From contig CAZJKW010000069.1 in NCBI GenBank assembly GCA_964546835.1, positions 1-10,828 of the forward strand: a DNA stretch of 10,828 nt, read 5' to 3'. The first letter of the stretch is position 1. Every line of letters starts with the position of its first letter. Source of the DNA: JAHCHL01 sp964546835. Its GTDB lineage: Bacteria; Armatimonadota; Fimbriimonadia; Fimbriimonadales; ATM1. The translations under genes were made by a program, and so were the position numbers. The notes under the pieces were generated by a model. The model did no database searches. It was given only the letters and a program-made list of their open reading frames with translations, and was not told the origin of the DNA. Below, piece by piece: positions 1-6,675 of this stretch.

Positions 1-9
1 TTTATTCAT
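1..9 (-). CDS. 5' end of a divergent minus-strand gene (only M-N-K visible)
   Basis: Read on the minus strand, the first nine bases are ATG AAT AAA. They are preceded by a perfect AAGGAGG Shine-Dalgarno motif at 18-24 with an 8-base spacer. That combination is strong evidence for a translation start, with the gene running off the left edge. Only three residues (Met-Asn-Lys) are inside the window, so the product cannot be named. The gene is transcribed away from tig. Confidence 0.6.
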
Positions 10-17
10 ATTCGACT

Positions 18-24
18 CCTCCTT
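18..24 (-). promoter_or_regulatory. Consensus Shine-Dalgarno site of the divergent gene
   Basis: The minus strand reads AAGGAGG, the full anti-16S complement, ending 8 bases before the ATG at 9-7. It is the strongest ribosome binding site in the window. Most other genes here have weak or no recognisable Shine-Dalgarno sequence, so the divergent gene may be highly translated. Confidence 0.65.
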
Positions 25-40
25 GAGTGGTGTCGTATTC

Positions 41-108
41 TTGACCCGTATCCCAACGTCGAAGAGAACTCTGAAGCAAGCCTATGTTGACCTCCAGAAC
101 CCAACGTC
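41..108. repeat. Imperfect direct repeat TTGACC-N5/7-CCCAACGTC
   Basis: Two copies lie in the divergent intergenic region. Copy 1 at 41-60 is TTGACC, five bases, CCCAACGTC. Copy 2 at 87-108 is TTGACC, seven bases, CCCAACGTC. Fifteen positions are identical in both, and the CCCAACGTC halves start 48 bases apart. The position just upstream of the divergent gene, and around a possible tig promoter, would suit a regulator binding site. A local duplication without function is also possible. Confidence 0.45.
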
Positions 109-116
109 CGTAGGAT
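87..116 (+). promoter_or_regulatory. Possible sigma-70-type promoter for tig
   Basis: TTGACC at 87-92 (5 of 6 to the -35 consensus) and TAGGAT at 111-116 (4 of 6 to the -10 consensus) are separated by 18 bases. Transcription from here would give an untranslated leader of about 200 bases before the preferred tig start. The -35 element is part of the second copy of the direct repeat at 87-108, so a protein bound there would affect this promoter. The match is only moderate. Confidence 0.3.
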
Positions 117-324
117 AAGGTCCAGTCCAGCCAAGAATACCTGTTGCTGAAAAAGTTTTTGAAACACACTTAATAGTTCTCGGGAGAGGCATTTGTCAGC
201 TATTTATGAATAAACCTGGCAAAAATACTGGGCAATTTGTAAGGGTTCGGCATTTGGATTGCATCTTAAGAGAACTGAGTTTGAACTCAAAATGCCCCTC
301 GGCGGGTATCCTCAGCCAACTACC

Positions 325-1623
325 ATGTCGTCAAATACGGCCTCCCAGATAACTAAAGAAGAACTTAACCCCAGTACTTTGTTGCTGACCATTGAATGCT
401 CTAACGAACAAGTCCGAGCGGGATTTGACAAGGCATACAAGAAGGCAGCGAAGCGCATCAAGATTCCCGGCTTTCGTCCGGGTGCCGCACCTCGAAACGT
501 TGTTAAGCAGTATGCAGACCCGCAATGGGTTAGCGAAATTGCCCAAGACGAAATCATCAAAACCGCCTATATGGAAGCAATTCAGGGGTCCGGAGTCCAG
601 CCGCATGGTTCGCCACGGGTTGAGGTTACGAAACTGGATGAGGATTCTGGAGAATGCGTTTTTAAAGCAAAAGTGCCTCTTGCACCTAAAGTAACTCTTG
701 GCGACTATTCATCCTTGACCGCAGAGCGACCGACCAGCGAAGTCGCAGACGAAGAAGTTGGTAGATATCTTGATGCTTTGCGGGAAGACAAGGCAAAACG
801 TGCCGACGTAAAGGACCGAGGTGCTCAAATTGGCGACTTCGCCGTTATCAACATCAAGATTGAAGGCGAAGAGGGTGACGGAAAAACATTTTGGACCGAA
901 GTCGGAGAAACATTCCCACAACTTGACCAAGCTTTAACCGGCCTACAACTTGACGACATCAAACAAGTGGACCTTACTTTTCCCGACAATTTCCAAGAAA
1001 AGGAATGGGCAGGAAAACCGCTGAAATGCCAAATCCGAATTCGAACCCTTTCTGCTTTGGAAATTCCGGATTTGTCTGATGACTTTGCAAAACAGTTTAA
1101 TTCAGAGAATTTGGAAGAATTGAAATCAAAGATTAAAGAAAGGATGTTGGTTGCAAAAGAACAAATGTCTCAGAACTACGTTGATGAGCAGTTGGTTGAC
1201 AATCTTTTGAAAACGTCGGAAGTAGTTGCGCCGGACCCCATGTGGGAACAGGTTGCCGATCAAAGATTGCGCGAGATTGCTGCCGAAGCCGCTCAAAAAG
1301 GAAAAACTTTGCAAGATGTGGCGGAGGCCAACAATTTCACCGTAGAACAGTTAGTGAACCAGTTAAAAGAGGAAGCCAAGTCTGAAGTTCAGCGTGCTTT
1401 GTTGGTCACCGAAATTTTCCAAAAAGAGGGTATGCAAGTTGCAAGAGAGGACATCATGACTGAAGTCCTTGCTGTTGCTCAAGAGAACGGTATCAGCCCT
1501 GATGAAGCGATGATGACCTTGAAGAAGTCCGGAAACATGGAAGAAGTCCAATTCAGAGCCATGCGAAAGAAGGTACTCGCTTTGTTGAACGCCAACGCGA
1601 AAGTGACTGAAGTCAAAGGATGA
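325..1623 (+). CDS. tig: Trigger factor, ribosome-associated chaperone
   Basis: Trigger factor binds the ribosomal exit tunnel and shields nascent chains in the cytoplasm. Starting at ATG 325 the protein is 432 residues, the usual family length. The N-terminal ribosome-binding domain occupies about residues 8-135 and contains the ribosome-docking signature GFRPG at 49-53. An FKBP-like domain follows (about 150-242), then the helical chaperone arms (about 245-430). The FKBP segment has FPQLDQAL where active homologues have an IPGFE-type sequence, so isomerase activity is doubtful (inference). In-frame starts at ATG 292 and TTG 259 would add 11 or 22 residues that do not resemble the family N-terminus. 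None of the three starts has a good Shine-Dalgarno site, so the exact start is uncertain. It heads the tig-clpP-clpX cluster; clpP begins 58 bases after the stop. Confidence 0.95.
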   Translation: MSSNTASQITKEELNPSTLLLTIECSNEQVRAGFDKAYKKAAKRIKIPGFRPGAAPRNVVKQYADPQWVSEIAQDEIIKTAYMEAIQGSGVQPHGSPRVEVTKLDEDSGECVFKAKVPLAPKVTLGDYSSLTAERPTSEVADEEVGRYLDALREDKAKRADVKDRGAQIGDFAVINIKIEGEEGDGKTFWTEVGETFPQLDQALTGLQLDDIKQVDLTFPDNFQEKEWAGKPLKCQIRIRTLSALEIPDLSDDFAKQFNSENLEELKSKIKERMLVAKEQMSQNYVDEQLVDNLLKTSEVVAPDPMWEQVADQRLREIAAEAAQKGKTLQDVAEANNFTVEQLVNQLKEEAKSEVQRALLVTEIFQKEGMQVAREDIMTEVLAVAQENGISPDEAMMTLKKSGNMEEVQFRAMRKKVLALLNANAKVTEVKG

Positions 1624-1634
1624 AGGAGACGAAC

Positions 1635-1682
1635 TTGATTGCCGATAATTTGGTATCTGCCAATTCTGAGGAGAGTGCTTGA
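1635..1682 (+). CDS. Possible 15-codon upstream ORF coupled to clpP
   Basis: AAGGAG at 1623-1628, overlapping the last base of the tig stop codon, is followed after 6 bases by a TTG at 1635. The frame reads MIADNLVSANSEESA and then stops at TGA 1680-1682, overlapping the clpP ATG by one base (TGATG). The clpP Shine-Dalgarno GAGGAG (1668-1673) lies inside it. This arrangement would suit translational coupling or a leader peptide. A TTG start and such a short length make chance a serious alternative; the peptide resembles nothing I know. Confidence 0.25.
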   Translation: MIADNLVSANSEESA

Positions 1683-2266
1683 TGGGAGTTCCCTGGGTCA
1701 TTGAACAAACAAATCGCGGTGAAAGAAGTTACGACCTATACAGCCGCTTACTCAAAGACCGCATCATCTTTTTGGGAACCGCAGTTGACGATTACTTTGC
1801 GAACCTGATTGTTGCACAACTCCTTTTTCTTGAAAAAGAAGACCCCGATAAGGACATCGAACTTTACATTCATAGCCCCGGCGGCAGCGTAAGTGCGGGA
1901 ATGGCGATTTATGATGCCATGCAGTTTGTAAAGTGCGACGTTGCAACCACATGCGTTGGCCAAGCGGCAAGCATGGGAGCATTACTTTTGGCAGGCGGAG
2001 CCAAAGGAAAACGATTTTGTTTGGAACATGCAAGGATCATGATCCATCAAGTAAGTGCCGGTGCACAAGGAACAGGCACCGACATGAAAATTCAATTGGA
2101 TGAAATCCTAAGATACAAACAGATGCTCACTGAAATTCTTGCAAGGCACACGGGTCAACCCCTGGAACGAGTAATGCAAGACTGCGAACGCGATTATTTC
2201 ATGAGCGCGGACGAGGCGAAAGAATACGGTCTTGTTGACCGCGTTTTGAAACCCGGCGAAAGATAA
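1682..2266 (+). CDS. clpP: ATP-dependent Clp protease proteolytic subunit ClpP
   Basis: ClpP is the serine peptidase that forms the tetradecameric barrel degrading substrates fed in by ClpX or ClpA/C. The 194-residue product has the complete catalytic triad at canonical positions: Ser97 in GQAASMGA, His122 in IMIHQ and Asp171 in CERDYFM. The oxyanion-loop glycines of SPGGSVSAG (65-73) are also present. The ATG at 1682 is supported by GAGGAG at 1668-1673 with 8-base spacing; a TTG one codon earlier is possible but less likely. The N-terminus (MGVPWVIEQT) is short, so little or no propeptide is expected. The clpX ATG follows the stop after only 6 bases, so the two subunits are almost certainly co-translated. 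Confidence 0.97.
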   Translation: MGVPWVIEQTNRGERSYDLYSRLLKDRIIFLGTAVDDYFANLIVAQLLFLEKEDPDKDIELYIHSPGGSVSAGMAIYDAMQFVKCDVATTCVGQAASMGALLLAGGAKGKRFCLEHARIMIHQVSAGAQGTGTDMKIQLDEILRYKQMLTEILARHTGQPLERVMQDCERDYFMSADEAKEYGLVDRVLKPGER

Positions 2267-2272
2267 TTCACC

Positions 2273-3553
2273 ATGAACAAATCCGGCGTTGAACATCGAG
2301 ATAAATGCGCTCTGTGCGGAAAACCTAAAGCACAAGTCAAACGACTGATTGTGGGACTTTATGGCGGTGTTTGCCAAGAATGCATTGAACTTTGCACTGA
2401 AATTCTTCGCGGAAGTCCAAATGAAGAAACGCCTATTAAGCGCGTTGAGCCCTCGGTTAGCGGTTCGGTGCCCAAACCCAAAGAGATTGTTTCTTATCTG
2501 GACCAATATGTTGTTGGACAAGACTCCGCAAAGCGCGCATTAAGCGTTGCCGTTTATAACCATTACAAAAGAATCAATACGGTGCACCGTGCGGATGATG
2601 TGGATTTACAAAAAAGCAATATCTTGTTGATTGGGCCGACAGGTTCCGGCAAAACCTTGCTTGCACAAACGCTTGCGCGAATCCTAAATGTTCCGTTTGC
2701 AATTGCAGATGCAACCAGTTTGACGGAAGCCGGATATGTTGGTGAAGATGTTGAAAACATATTGTTAAAACTTTATCAGGCGGCGGATTCGGGAGATTTT
2801 GGCAACAACCCAATTCATGCAGCACAACGTGGAATTATTTATGTCGATGAAATTGACAAAATTGCACGTAAAAGTGAAAACCCGAGTATCACAAGAGACG
2901 TTAGCGGCGAAGGCGTTCAGCAAGCATTGCTCAAAATTTTGGAAGGAACGATTGCAAATATTCCGCCCGGTGGAGGCAGGAAGCACCCGCATCAAGAATA
3001 TATTCAATTGGACACCAGCAACATTCTGTTTATCTGTGGCGGTGCATTTGAAGGATTGGACGACATGATTCGACGTCGTCAAAAAGAAAACACGATGGGT
3101 TTCCGCGCGACTCCGCAATCCAAAACCGAAAAATCCAAAGGTTTACTAAGGGGCGTATTGCCAGAAGATTTGTTGAAATTTGGACTCATTCCAGAGTTTA
3201 TTGGCAGACTTCCGGTTGTTGCCACTTTGGACGAACTTGATGAGGCCACCTTAGTAAAGATTTTGGTTGAACCACGCAACTCGCTTGTTAAACAGTTTCA
3301 AAAATTGTTTGGTATGGATGGAGTGGATTTATTCTTTGAGGATGGAGCCCTTACCGAAATTGCACAAGAAGCATTAAAACGCAAGACCGGCGCACGAGCA
3401 TTAAGAGCCATTATCGAAAACATCATGCTTGACGTAATGTTTGAGGTTCCAAGTCGAGGAAATGTTGAAAAAGTGGTTGTGCCAACCGGTGTCGTTTCAA
3501 AAACGACAACGCCAATCATTTTCCCCGGCGAAGAAGAACTTCAAGCAAGTTAA
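2273..3553 (+). CDS. clpX: ATP-dependent Clp protease ATP-binding subunit ClpX
   Basis: ClpX is the hexameric AAA+ unfoldase that recognises tagged proteins and threads them into ClpP. The 426-residue protein begins with a zinc-binding domain having Cys12, Cys15, Cys34 and Cys37. The AAA+ core shows Walker A GPTGSGKT (121-128), the GYVG pore loop (154-157), Walker B IIYVDEID (188-195), the RKH pore loop (236-238), an arginine finger at Arg312 (PEFIGRLPV) and sensor-2 Arg375 in GARALR. The ClpP-docking loop, usually IGF or LGF, reads MGF at 275-277, which keeps the Gly-Phe. No Shine-Dalgarno is visible before ATG 2273, consistent with coupling to clpP six bases upstream. Confidence 0.97.
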   Translation: MNKSGVEHRDKCALCGKPKAQVKRLIVGLYGGVCQECIELCTEILRGSPNEETPIKRVEPSVSGSVPKPKEIVSYLDQYVVGQDSAKRALSVAVYNHYKRINTVHRADDVDLQKSNILLIGPTGSGKTLLAQTLARILNVPFAIADATSLTEAGYVGEDVENILLKLYQAADSGDFGNNPIHAAQRGIIYVDEIDKIARKSENPSITRDVSGEGVQQALLKILEGTIANIPPGGGRKHPHQEYIQLDTSNILFICGGAFEGLDDMIRRRQKENTMGFRATPQSKTEKSKGLLRGVLPEDLLKFGLIPEFIGRLPVVATLDELDEATLVKILVEPRNSLVKQFQKLFGMDGVDLFFEDGALTEIAQEALKRKTGARALRAIIENIMLDVMFEVPSRGNVEKVVVPTGVVSKTTTPIIFPGEEELQAS

Positions 3554-3590
3554 TTTGGTACGTTCTTTGCTTTTTGAACGTCAGAATTAA
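3550..3590 (+). repeat. AT-rich hairpin between clpX and phoU
   Basis: Inner arms ACGTTC (3560-3565) and GAACGT (3576-3581) enclose a T-rich 10-base loop. Outer arms TTAATT (3550-3555) and AATTAA (3585-3590) could extend the stem across a 4/3-base internal bulge. The clpX stop codon TAA lies in the left outer arm. There is no GC-rich stem and no T tract right after it, so it is not a good intrinsic terminator. It could be a weak attenuator, RNA-processing or stabilising element between clpX and phoU, or chance. Confidence 0.35.
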
Positions 3591-3601
3591 TAGATACTTT
3601 T

Positions 3602-4288
3602 ATGCAATCCGTAAGAAAACATTATGATGCTTTGTTAAATGACTTGAAAAATCAAGTCATGGAAATGGGTTTGCGTGCCGAAAAGATGGTCGGCGATGCA
3701 ACGAAATCTTTGATTTCTATGGACGAATCACTGGCGCGCCAAGTCGTTGATTCTGATGACTTAATGGACAAAATGGAATTGGAAGTTCAGTCCACTTCAT
3801 TAGTGATTATTGCAAGAGAAGCACCCGTAGCAAGAGACGTGCGATTTATTGGAGCAGCGTTAAGCGTTTCAAGCGAATTAGAGCGCGTTGGCGACGATGC
3901 CGTAAGCATCGCAAAAAAGACAATTTCTATGCCAAATGAGTTCCCTAGAGAGTACACAGACGATATTTTGGAAATTAGTGACAAAGCAAGGGCAATGCTT
4001 ATGAATGCGTTGAAAGCGTTTAGCACAGATGACCAAGACTTGCTCGATGCAGTGATTGCATCGGATAGCGAAGTTGACGCCATCTGGAAACGGGTACGCA
4101 GAAAGTTAAAAGAGGACATCAAAACGAATCCTGAGTTTTTGGAGACCGGCTTCAAACTGATTAATGCTTGCCACCATTTGGAATATGTTGGCGACCACGC
4201 AGTTTCCATTGCAGAACGCTTAGAATTTGTTAGAACCGGCAACATTGTTCGATTCAGTCGCGCAGAATTTATGCCGCCAAACGCTTAG
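3602..4288 (+). CDS. phoU: PhoU-family phosphate signalling regulator
   Basis: PhoU proteins are cytoplasmic all-helical regulators that link the Pst phosphate transporter to the PhoR/PhoB two-component system and repress phosphate uptake. The 228-residue product has two tandem PhoU helical-bundle repeats. Each has the metal-binding E-x-x-x-D type motif: ELERVGD at 92-98 and HLEYVGDH at 192-199. The usual neighbours (pstSCAB, phoB, phoR) are absent; it follows clpX by 48 bases. No Shine-Dalgarno site precedes the ATG. Its stop codon overlaps the stop of the convergent CNNM gene by 4 bases. Family assignment is firm; the role in Pst control is inferred from the family. Confidence 0.93.
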   Translation: MQSVRKHYDALLNDLKNQVMEMGLRAEKMVGDATKSLISMDESLARQVVDSDDLMDKMELEVQSTSLVIIAREAPVARDVRFIGAALSVSSELERVGDDAVSIAKKTISMPNEFPREYTDDILEISDKARAMLMNALKAFSTDDQDLLDAVIASDSEVDAIWKRVRRKLKEDIKTNPEFLETGFKLINACHHLEYVGDHAVSIAERLEFVRTGNIVRFSRAEFMPPNA

Positions 4289-5574
4289 TTCTTTTGAATC
4301 AGCGATACTCTTGTAATTCTTAATCGCGCCATATTATCAACGCGCAATTTTCCAATTTCAGTTTCTACCGAATCACCAATTTTTGGAGTGCGGTCTAAGT
4401 TTTCCAAAATGATGGTTGCGACCGTTTCCCGAGGCAAAGGATTTTCATCTAGTCCGATATGGTCGGCAAGTTCGTCTGTGCGGACGTCGGCTTTCATAAT
4501 GATTCTTCCGTCCGGTTTCGTTTCGATTCTTGGCTGTGCTTTTTCAACTTGGTCGTCCAGTTCTCCAAAAACTTCTTCTACGATGTCTTCCAACGTGAGG
4601 AGCCCTGCGGTTCCTCCGTGCTCGTCTCGAACGATTAACAATTGCGTCCCATTCGATTTCATCGTCTCAATCAATTTTTCGAGGGAGACATTTGGCGGAA
4701 CAAAAAGTGCAGGGCGCAATGCTTCTCTCAAACTCTTAACTTCTTGCGCCATAAATCGAAATGCGTCTTGTAAATGCAAGACACCAACCACTTCATCTAA
4801 ATCGTTGTTTTCGACGGCAATCAATCGAGTGTGTGTCAATCTTGCTAAACGCTGGGTTAACTCTTCTTTCGTTGCGTCGGCATTGATGAATTGAATGTCA
4901 ACTCGCGGAATCATAACGTCATCTGCTTGTAAATCACTTAGTCTTAATGCTTTAGTCACGACTTTTGCATGGGTTGAATCAAATTCCCCGGCCGTCTGAC
5001 TTTCTCGCACCATTGCAGCAAGTTCTTCTCTTGCAACAATTTGTCGAGTGAGCTTTCTCATGTCTATACCAAACGGACGCAAGATAAGAAATCCTGATTT
5101 CTCCAATAGCCATGTGAGCGGTCGTAAAACTATTAACATAGCGTTAAGCGGCAAAATCAGTTTTAGAGCAGCGCGATCCGCATCACGAATAATTAGATAT
5201 TTGGGAACCAATTCTCCCAAAACCGTTAACACAAATACAACCATTAGAAAAGCAATCAAAGAACTAATCAGATGCAAACCGATACTTTCAAAAAATGGTT
5301 CGAGGGCTTTTGCGATGGTGCTTTCGCCGATTGCTCCAAGACCAATGCCGGCCATTGTTATTGCGAGTTGAATTCCGGCAATATGGGATGATAAGTTATC
5401 TAATGCAGCCAATACTGCTTTTGCTGCCCGGCTACCCCGTTTTGCCATTGCGTTGATACGACTTGGCCTTGCTCCGACGAGAGCATATTCAGCAGCAACA
5501 AAGAATGCGTTTCCAAATACAAGTAGAGCAATNNNNNNNNNNATGGCTATCCTCTGCCAACTATCGCTTTCCAT
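4285..5574 (-). CDS. CNNM/CorC (hemolysin-C-like) transporter: DUF21, CBS pair and CorC C-terminal domain
   Basis: Members of this family are membrane proteins linked to Mg2+/Co2+ export or regulation; older annotations say hemolysin. Residue numbers here assume the N run has its true length. The DUF21 membrane domain spans about 15-195, with hydrophobic stretches near 15-31, 64-84, 103-122 and 138-158 and the conserved ELVPK at 121-125. A CBS pair follows (about 215-340), including EHGGTAGLLTLEDIVEEVFGE-type residues at 318-338. A CorC-type C-terminal domain covers about 348-427. Ten Ns at 5533-5542 interrupt codons 11-14, so the true N-terminus is not fully known. ATG 5574 has no Shine-Dalgarno, whereas AGAGGA lies just upstream of an in-frame AT[N] codon at the gap edge, a possible alternative start. 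It is the last gene of the minus-strand series, 30 bases after the oxidoreductase stop. Confidence 0.9.
   Translation of the reverse strand: MESDSWQRIAXXXXIALLVFGNAFFVAAEYALVGARPSRINAMAKRGSRAAKAVLAALDNLSSHIAGIQLAITMAGIGLGAIGESTIAKALEPFFESIGLHLISSLIAFLMVVFVLTVLGELVPKYLIIRDADRAALKLILPLNAMLIVLRPLTWLLEKSGFLILRPFGIDMRKLTRQIVAREELAAMVRESQTAGEFDSTHAKVVTKALRLSDLQADDVMIPRVDIQFINADATKEELTQRLARLTHTRLIAVENNDLDEVVGVLHLQDAFRFMAQEVKSLREALRPALFVPPNVSLEKLIETMKSNGTQLLIVRDEHGGTAGLLTLEDIVEEVFGELDDQVEKAQPRIETKPDGRIIMKADVRTDELADHIGLDENPLPRETVATIILENLDRTPKIGDSVETEIGKLRVDNMARLRITRVSLIQKN
5533..5542. other. Assembly gap of ten Ns
   Basis: Exactly ten unknown bases lie inside the 5' part of the CNNM gene. A round number suggests a scaffolding placeholder, so the real gap could be any length, including a negative overlap. 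The frame is open across it as written (four undetermined codons), but that may be coincidence. Gene coordinates to the right could shift once it is closed. Confidence 0.9.
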
Positions 5575-5604
5575 TGATTTGGACTATCGTAGCACAGTTT
5601 TCGA

Positions 5605-6675
5605 CTAAATGCTCATGTCTATCGGCTCTTCTCGATTGGATTCGCTTGACTTATAAAGCGCATCAAAAATCGCGTTGAGGGTTAGTCCGTTTTCAGCAGG
5701 CACCGGTGATGGTTGGTTGTTTAGAATTGCGTTAACAAATGCGACCACTTCGGCAGTATGAGATGATTTGACGTTTGGAATGTTTTGAGGAATCATATCA
5801 AAAAGTTGTTGGTCCATTTCGGAATAAATGGTAATGGGTTTCGGACCGAACAAATCCAAATACGCACCTGCATCGGTGCCAAACAAGTGACAACCGAAGA
5901 TTTCTCTTTCTACATTGCTCATAAAACTGGATTCAAGTGTGACTGTTTTTCCGTTTTCAAACCGGATAAATCCTGCGGCGAAATCTTCAACCGTAAATTT
6001 TGACCTATCGTAGTCACCCCACGCATTCCAATGTTTTGGATTTTTGCCCATGGATTGATAAGTTTTTCCGCTCGCTGAAATCGGCTTTGGATAGCCCATT
6101 AAATAAAGGGTGAAATCTAAAATATGAACACCAATATCAATCAAGGGCCCGCCGCCTTGTTTTTCTTTATCAATGAAAACACCCCATCCCGGAACTCCTC
6201 TTCTTCTTAATGCCATGGCTCTGGCGTAATAAATCTCCCCCATTTTGCCAGAGTCAATGTATGATTTCATAAATTTTGCTGCACCCGAAAATCGCCATTG
6301 CAATGCAATTTGCAATAGTTTTCCACTCTTTTTTTCCGCAGCAATCATTTCTTTACATTCGCTTGCATTCATTGCCATGGGCTTTTCGCATAACACATGT
6401 TTGCCGGCATTTAGTGCGTCAATGGTCGGTTGCTTATGAAACAAATTGGGAGTTGCAACGCTTACGGCGTCAATTTCCGGCATTGCCAAAAGTTGATGAT
6501 AGTCTGTAAAAACATTTGGAACGGAGAATTTTTCAGCGGCCTTATTTGCTACGGTTGGGTCTATGTCTGCAACCGCGATAACTTCGCAAAGGTCAGGCAT
6601 GGATTGATATGCCGGAATGTGACAATCTTGTGCAATCAATCCGCTTCCAATAATTCCGATACCAAGTTTTTTCAT
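5605..6675 (-). CDS. Gfo/Idh/MocA family NAD(P)-dependent oxidoreductase
   Basis: Enzymes of this family oxidise or reduce sugars, inositols and related polyols using NAD(P); the substrate cannot be told from sequence alone. The 356-residue product has an N-terminal Rossmann fold with the dinucleotide loop GIIGSGLIA (7-15), and an acidic Asp37-Ile-Asp39 at the end of the second strand that favours NAD over NADP. The family signature EKP is at 97-99. The C-terminal substrate domain has GGGPLIDIGVHILD at 174-187, with Asp180 and His184 as likely catalytic or substrate-binding residues. Its ATG overlaps the stop of the lipoprotein gene as ATGA, implying translational coupling. No sugar transporter or kinase lies nearby, so the pathway is unknown. 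Confidence 0.93.
   Translation of the reverse strand: MKKLGIGIIGSGLIAQDCHIPAYQSMPDLCEVIAVADIDPTVANKAAEKFSVPNVFTDYHQLLAMPEIDAVSVATPNLFHKQPTIDALNAGKHVLCEKPMAMNASECKEMIAAEKKSGKLLQIALQWRFSGAAKFMKSYIDSGKMGEIYYARAMALRRRGVPGWGVFIDKEKQGGGPLIDIGVHILDFTLYLMGYPKPISASGKTYQSMGKNPKHWNAWGDYDRSKFTVEDFAAGFIRFENGKTVTLESSFMSNVEREIFGCHLFGTDAGAYLDLFGPKPITIYSEMDQQLFDMIPQNIPNVKSSHTAEVVAFVNAILNNQPSPVPAENGLTLNAIFDALYKSSESNREEPIDMSI

Larger units (their letters stand above)
10..324. other. Divergent intergenic region between the left-edge gene and tig
   Basis: This 315-base stretch lies between two divergent start codons. It contains the Shine-Dalgarno site at 18-24, the direct repeat at 41-108 and a possible promoter at 87-116. 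Positions 120-324 hold an AT-rich tract around 149-176 and no convincing RNA gene, terminator or riboswitch that I can recognise. A short frame at 206-352 lacks a properly spaced ribosome binding site and overlaps tig, so I do not call it. If tig starts further upstream (292 or 259), this region is correspondingly shorter. Confidence 0.5.

Noticed and set aside
1..214. Exact 10-base inverted repeat, 1-10 against 205-214
   Set aside because: It is AT-rich, nearly 200 bases apart, and consists of the start codon region of one gene and a similar AT-rich stretch; chance is adequate.
206..352. 48-codon frame starting ATGAATAAA upstream of and overlapping tig
   Set aside because: The nearest purine-rich stretch (GGGAGAGG) is about 17 bases away, the peptide resembles nothing and it ends inside tig in another frame.
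3787..4245. 152-codon open frame on the minus strand
   Set aside because: It is antisense to phoU, whose two metal-binding repeats are unmistakable; the composition is that of a shadow frame.
4388..4894. 168-codon open frame on the plus strand
   Set aside because: It lies antisense to the conserved CBS/CorC part of the CNNM gene, has low-complexity Ser-rich composition and no ribosome binding site; it is a shadow of the real gene.
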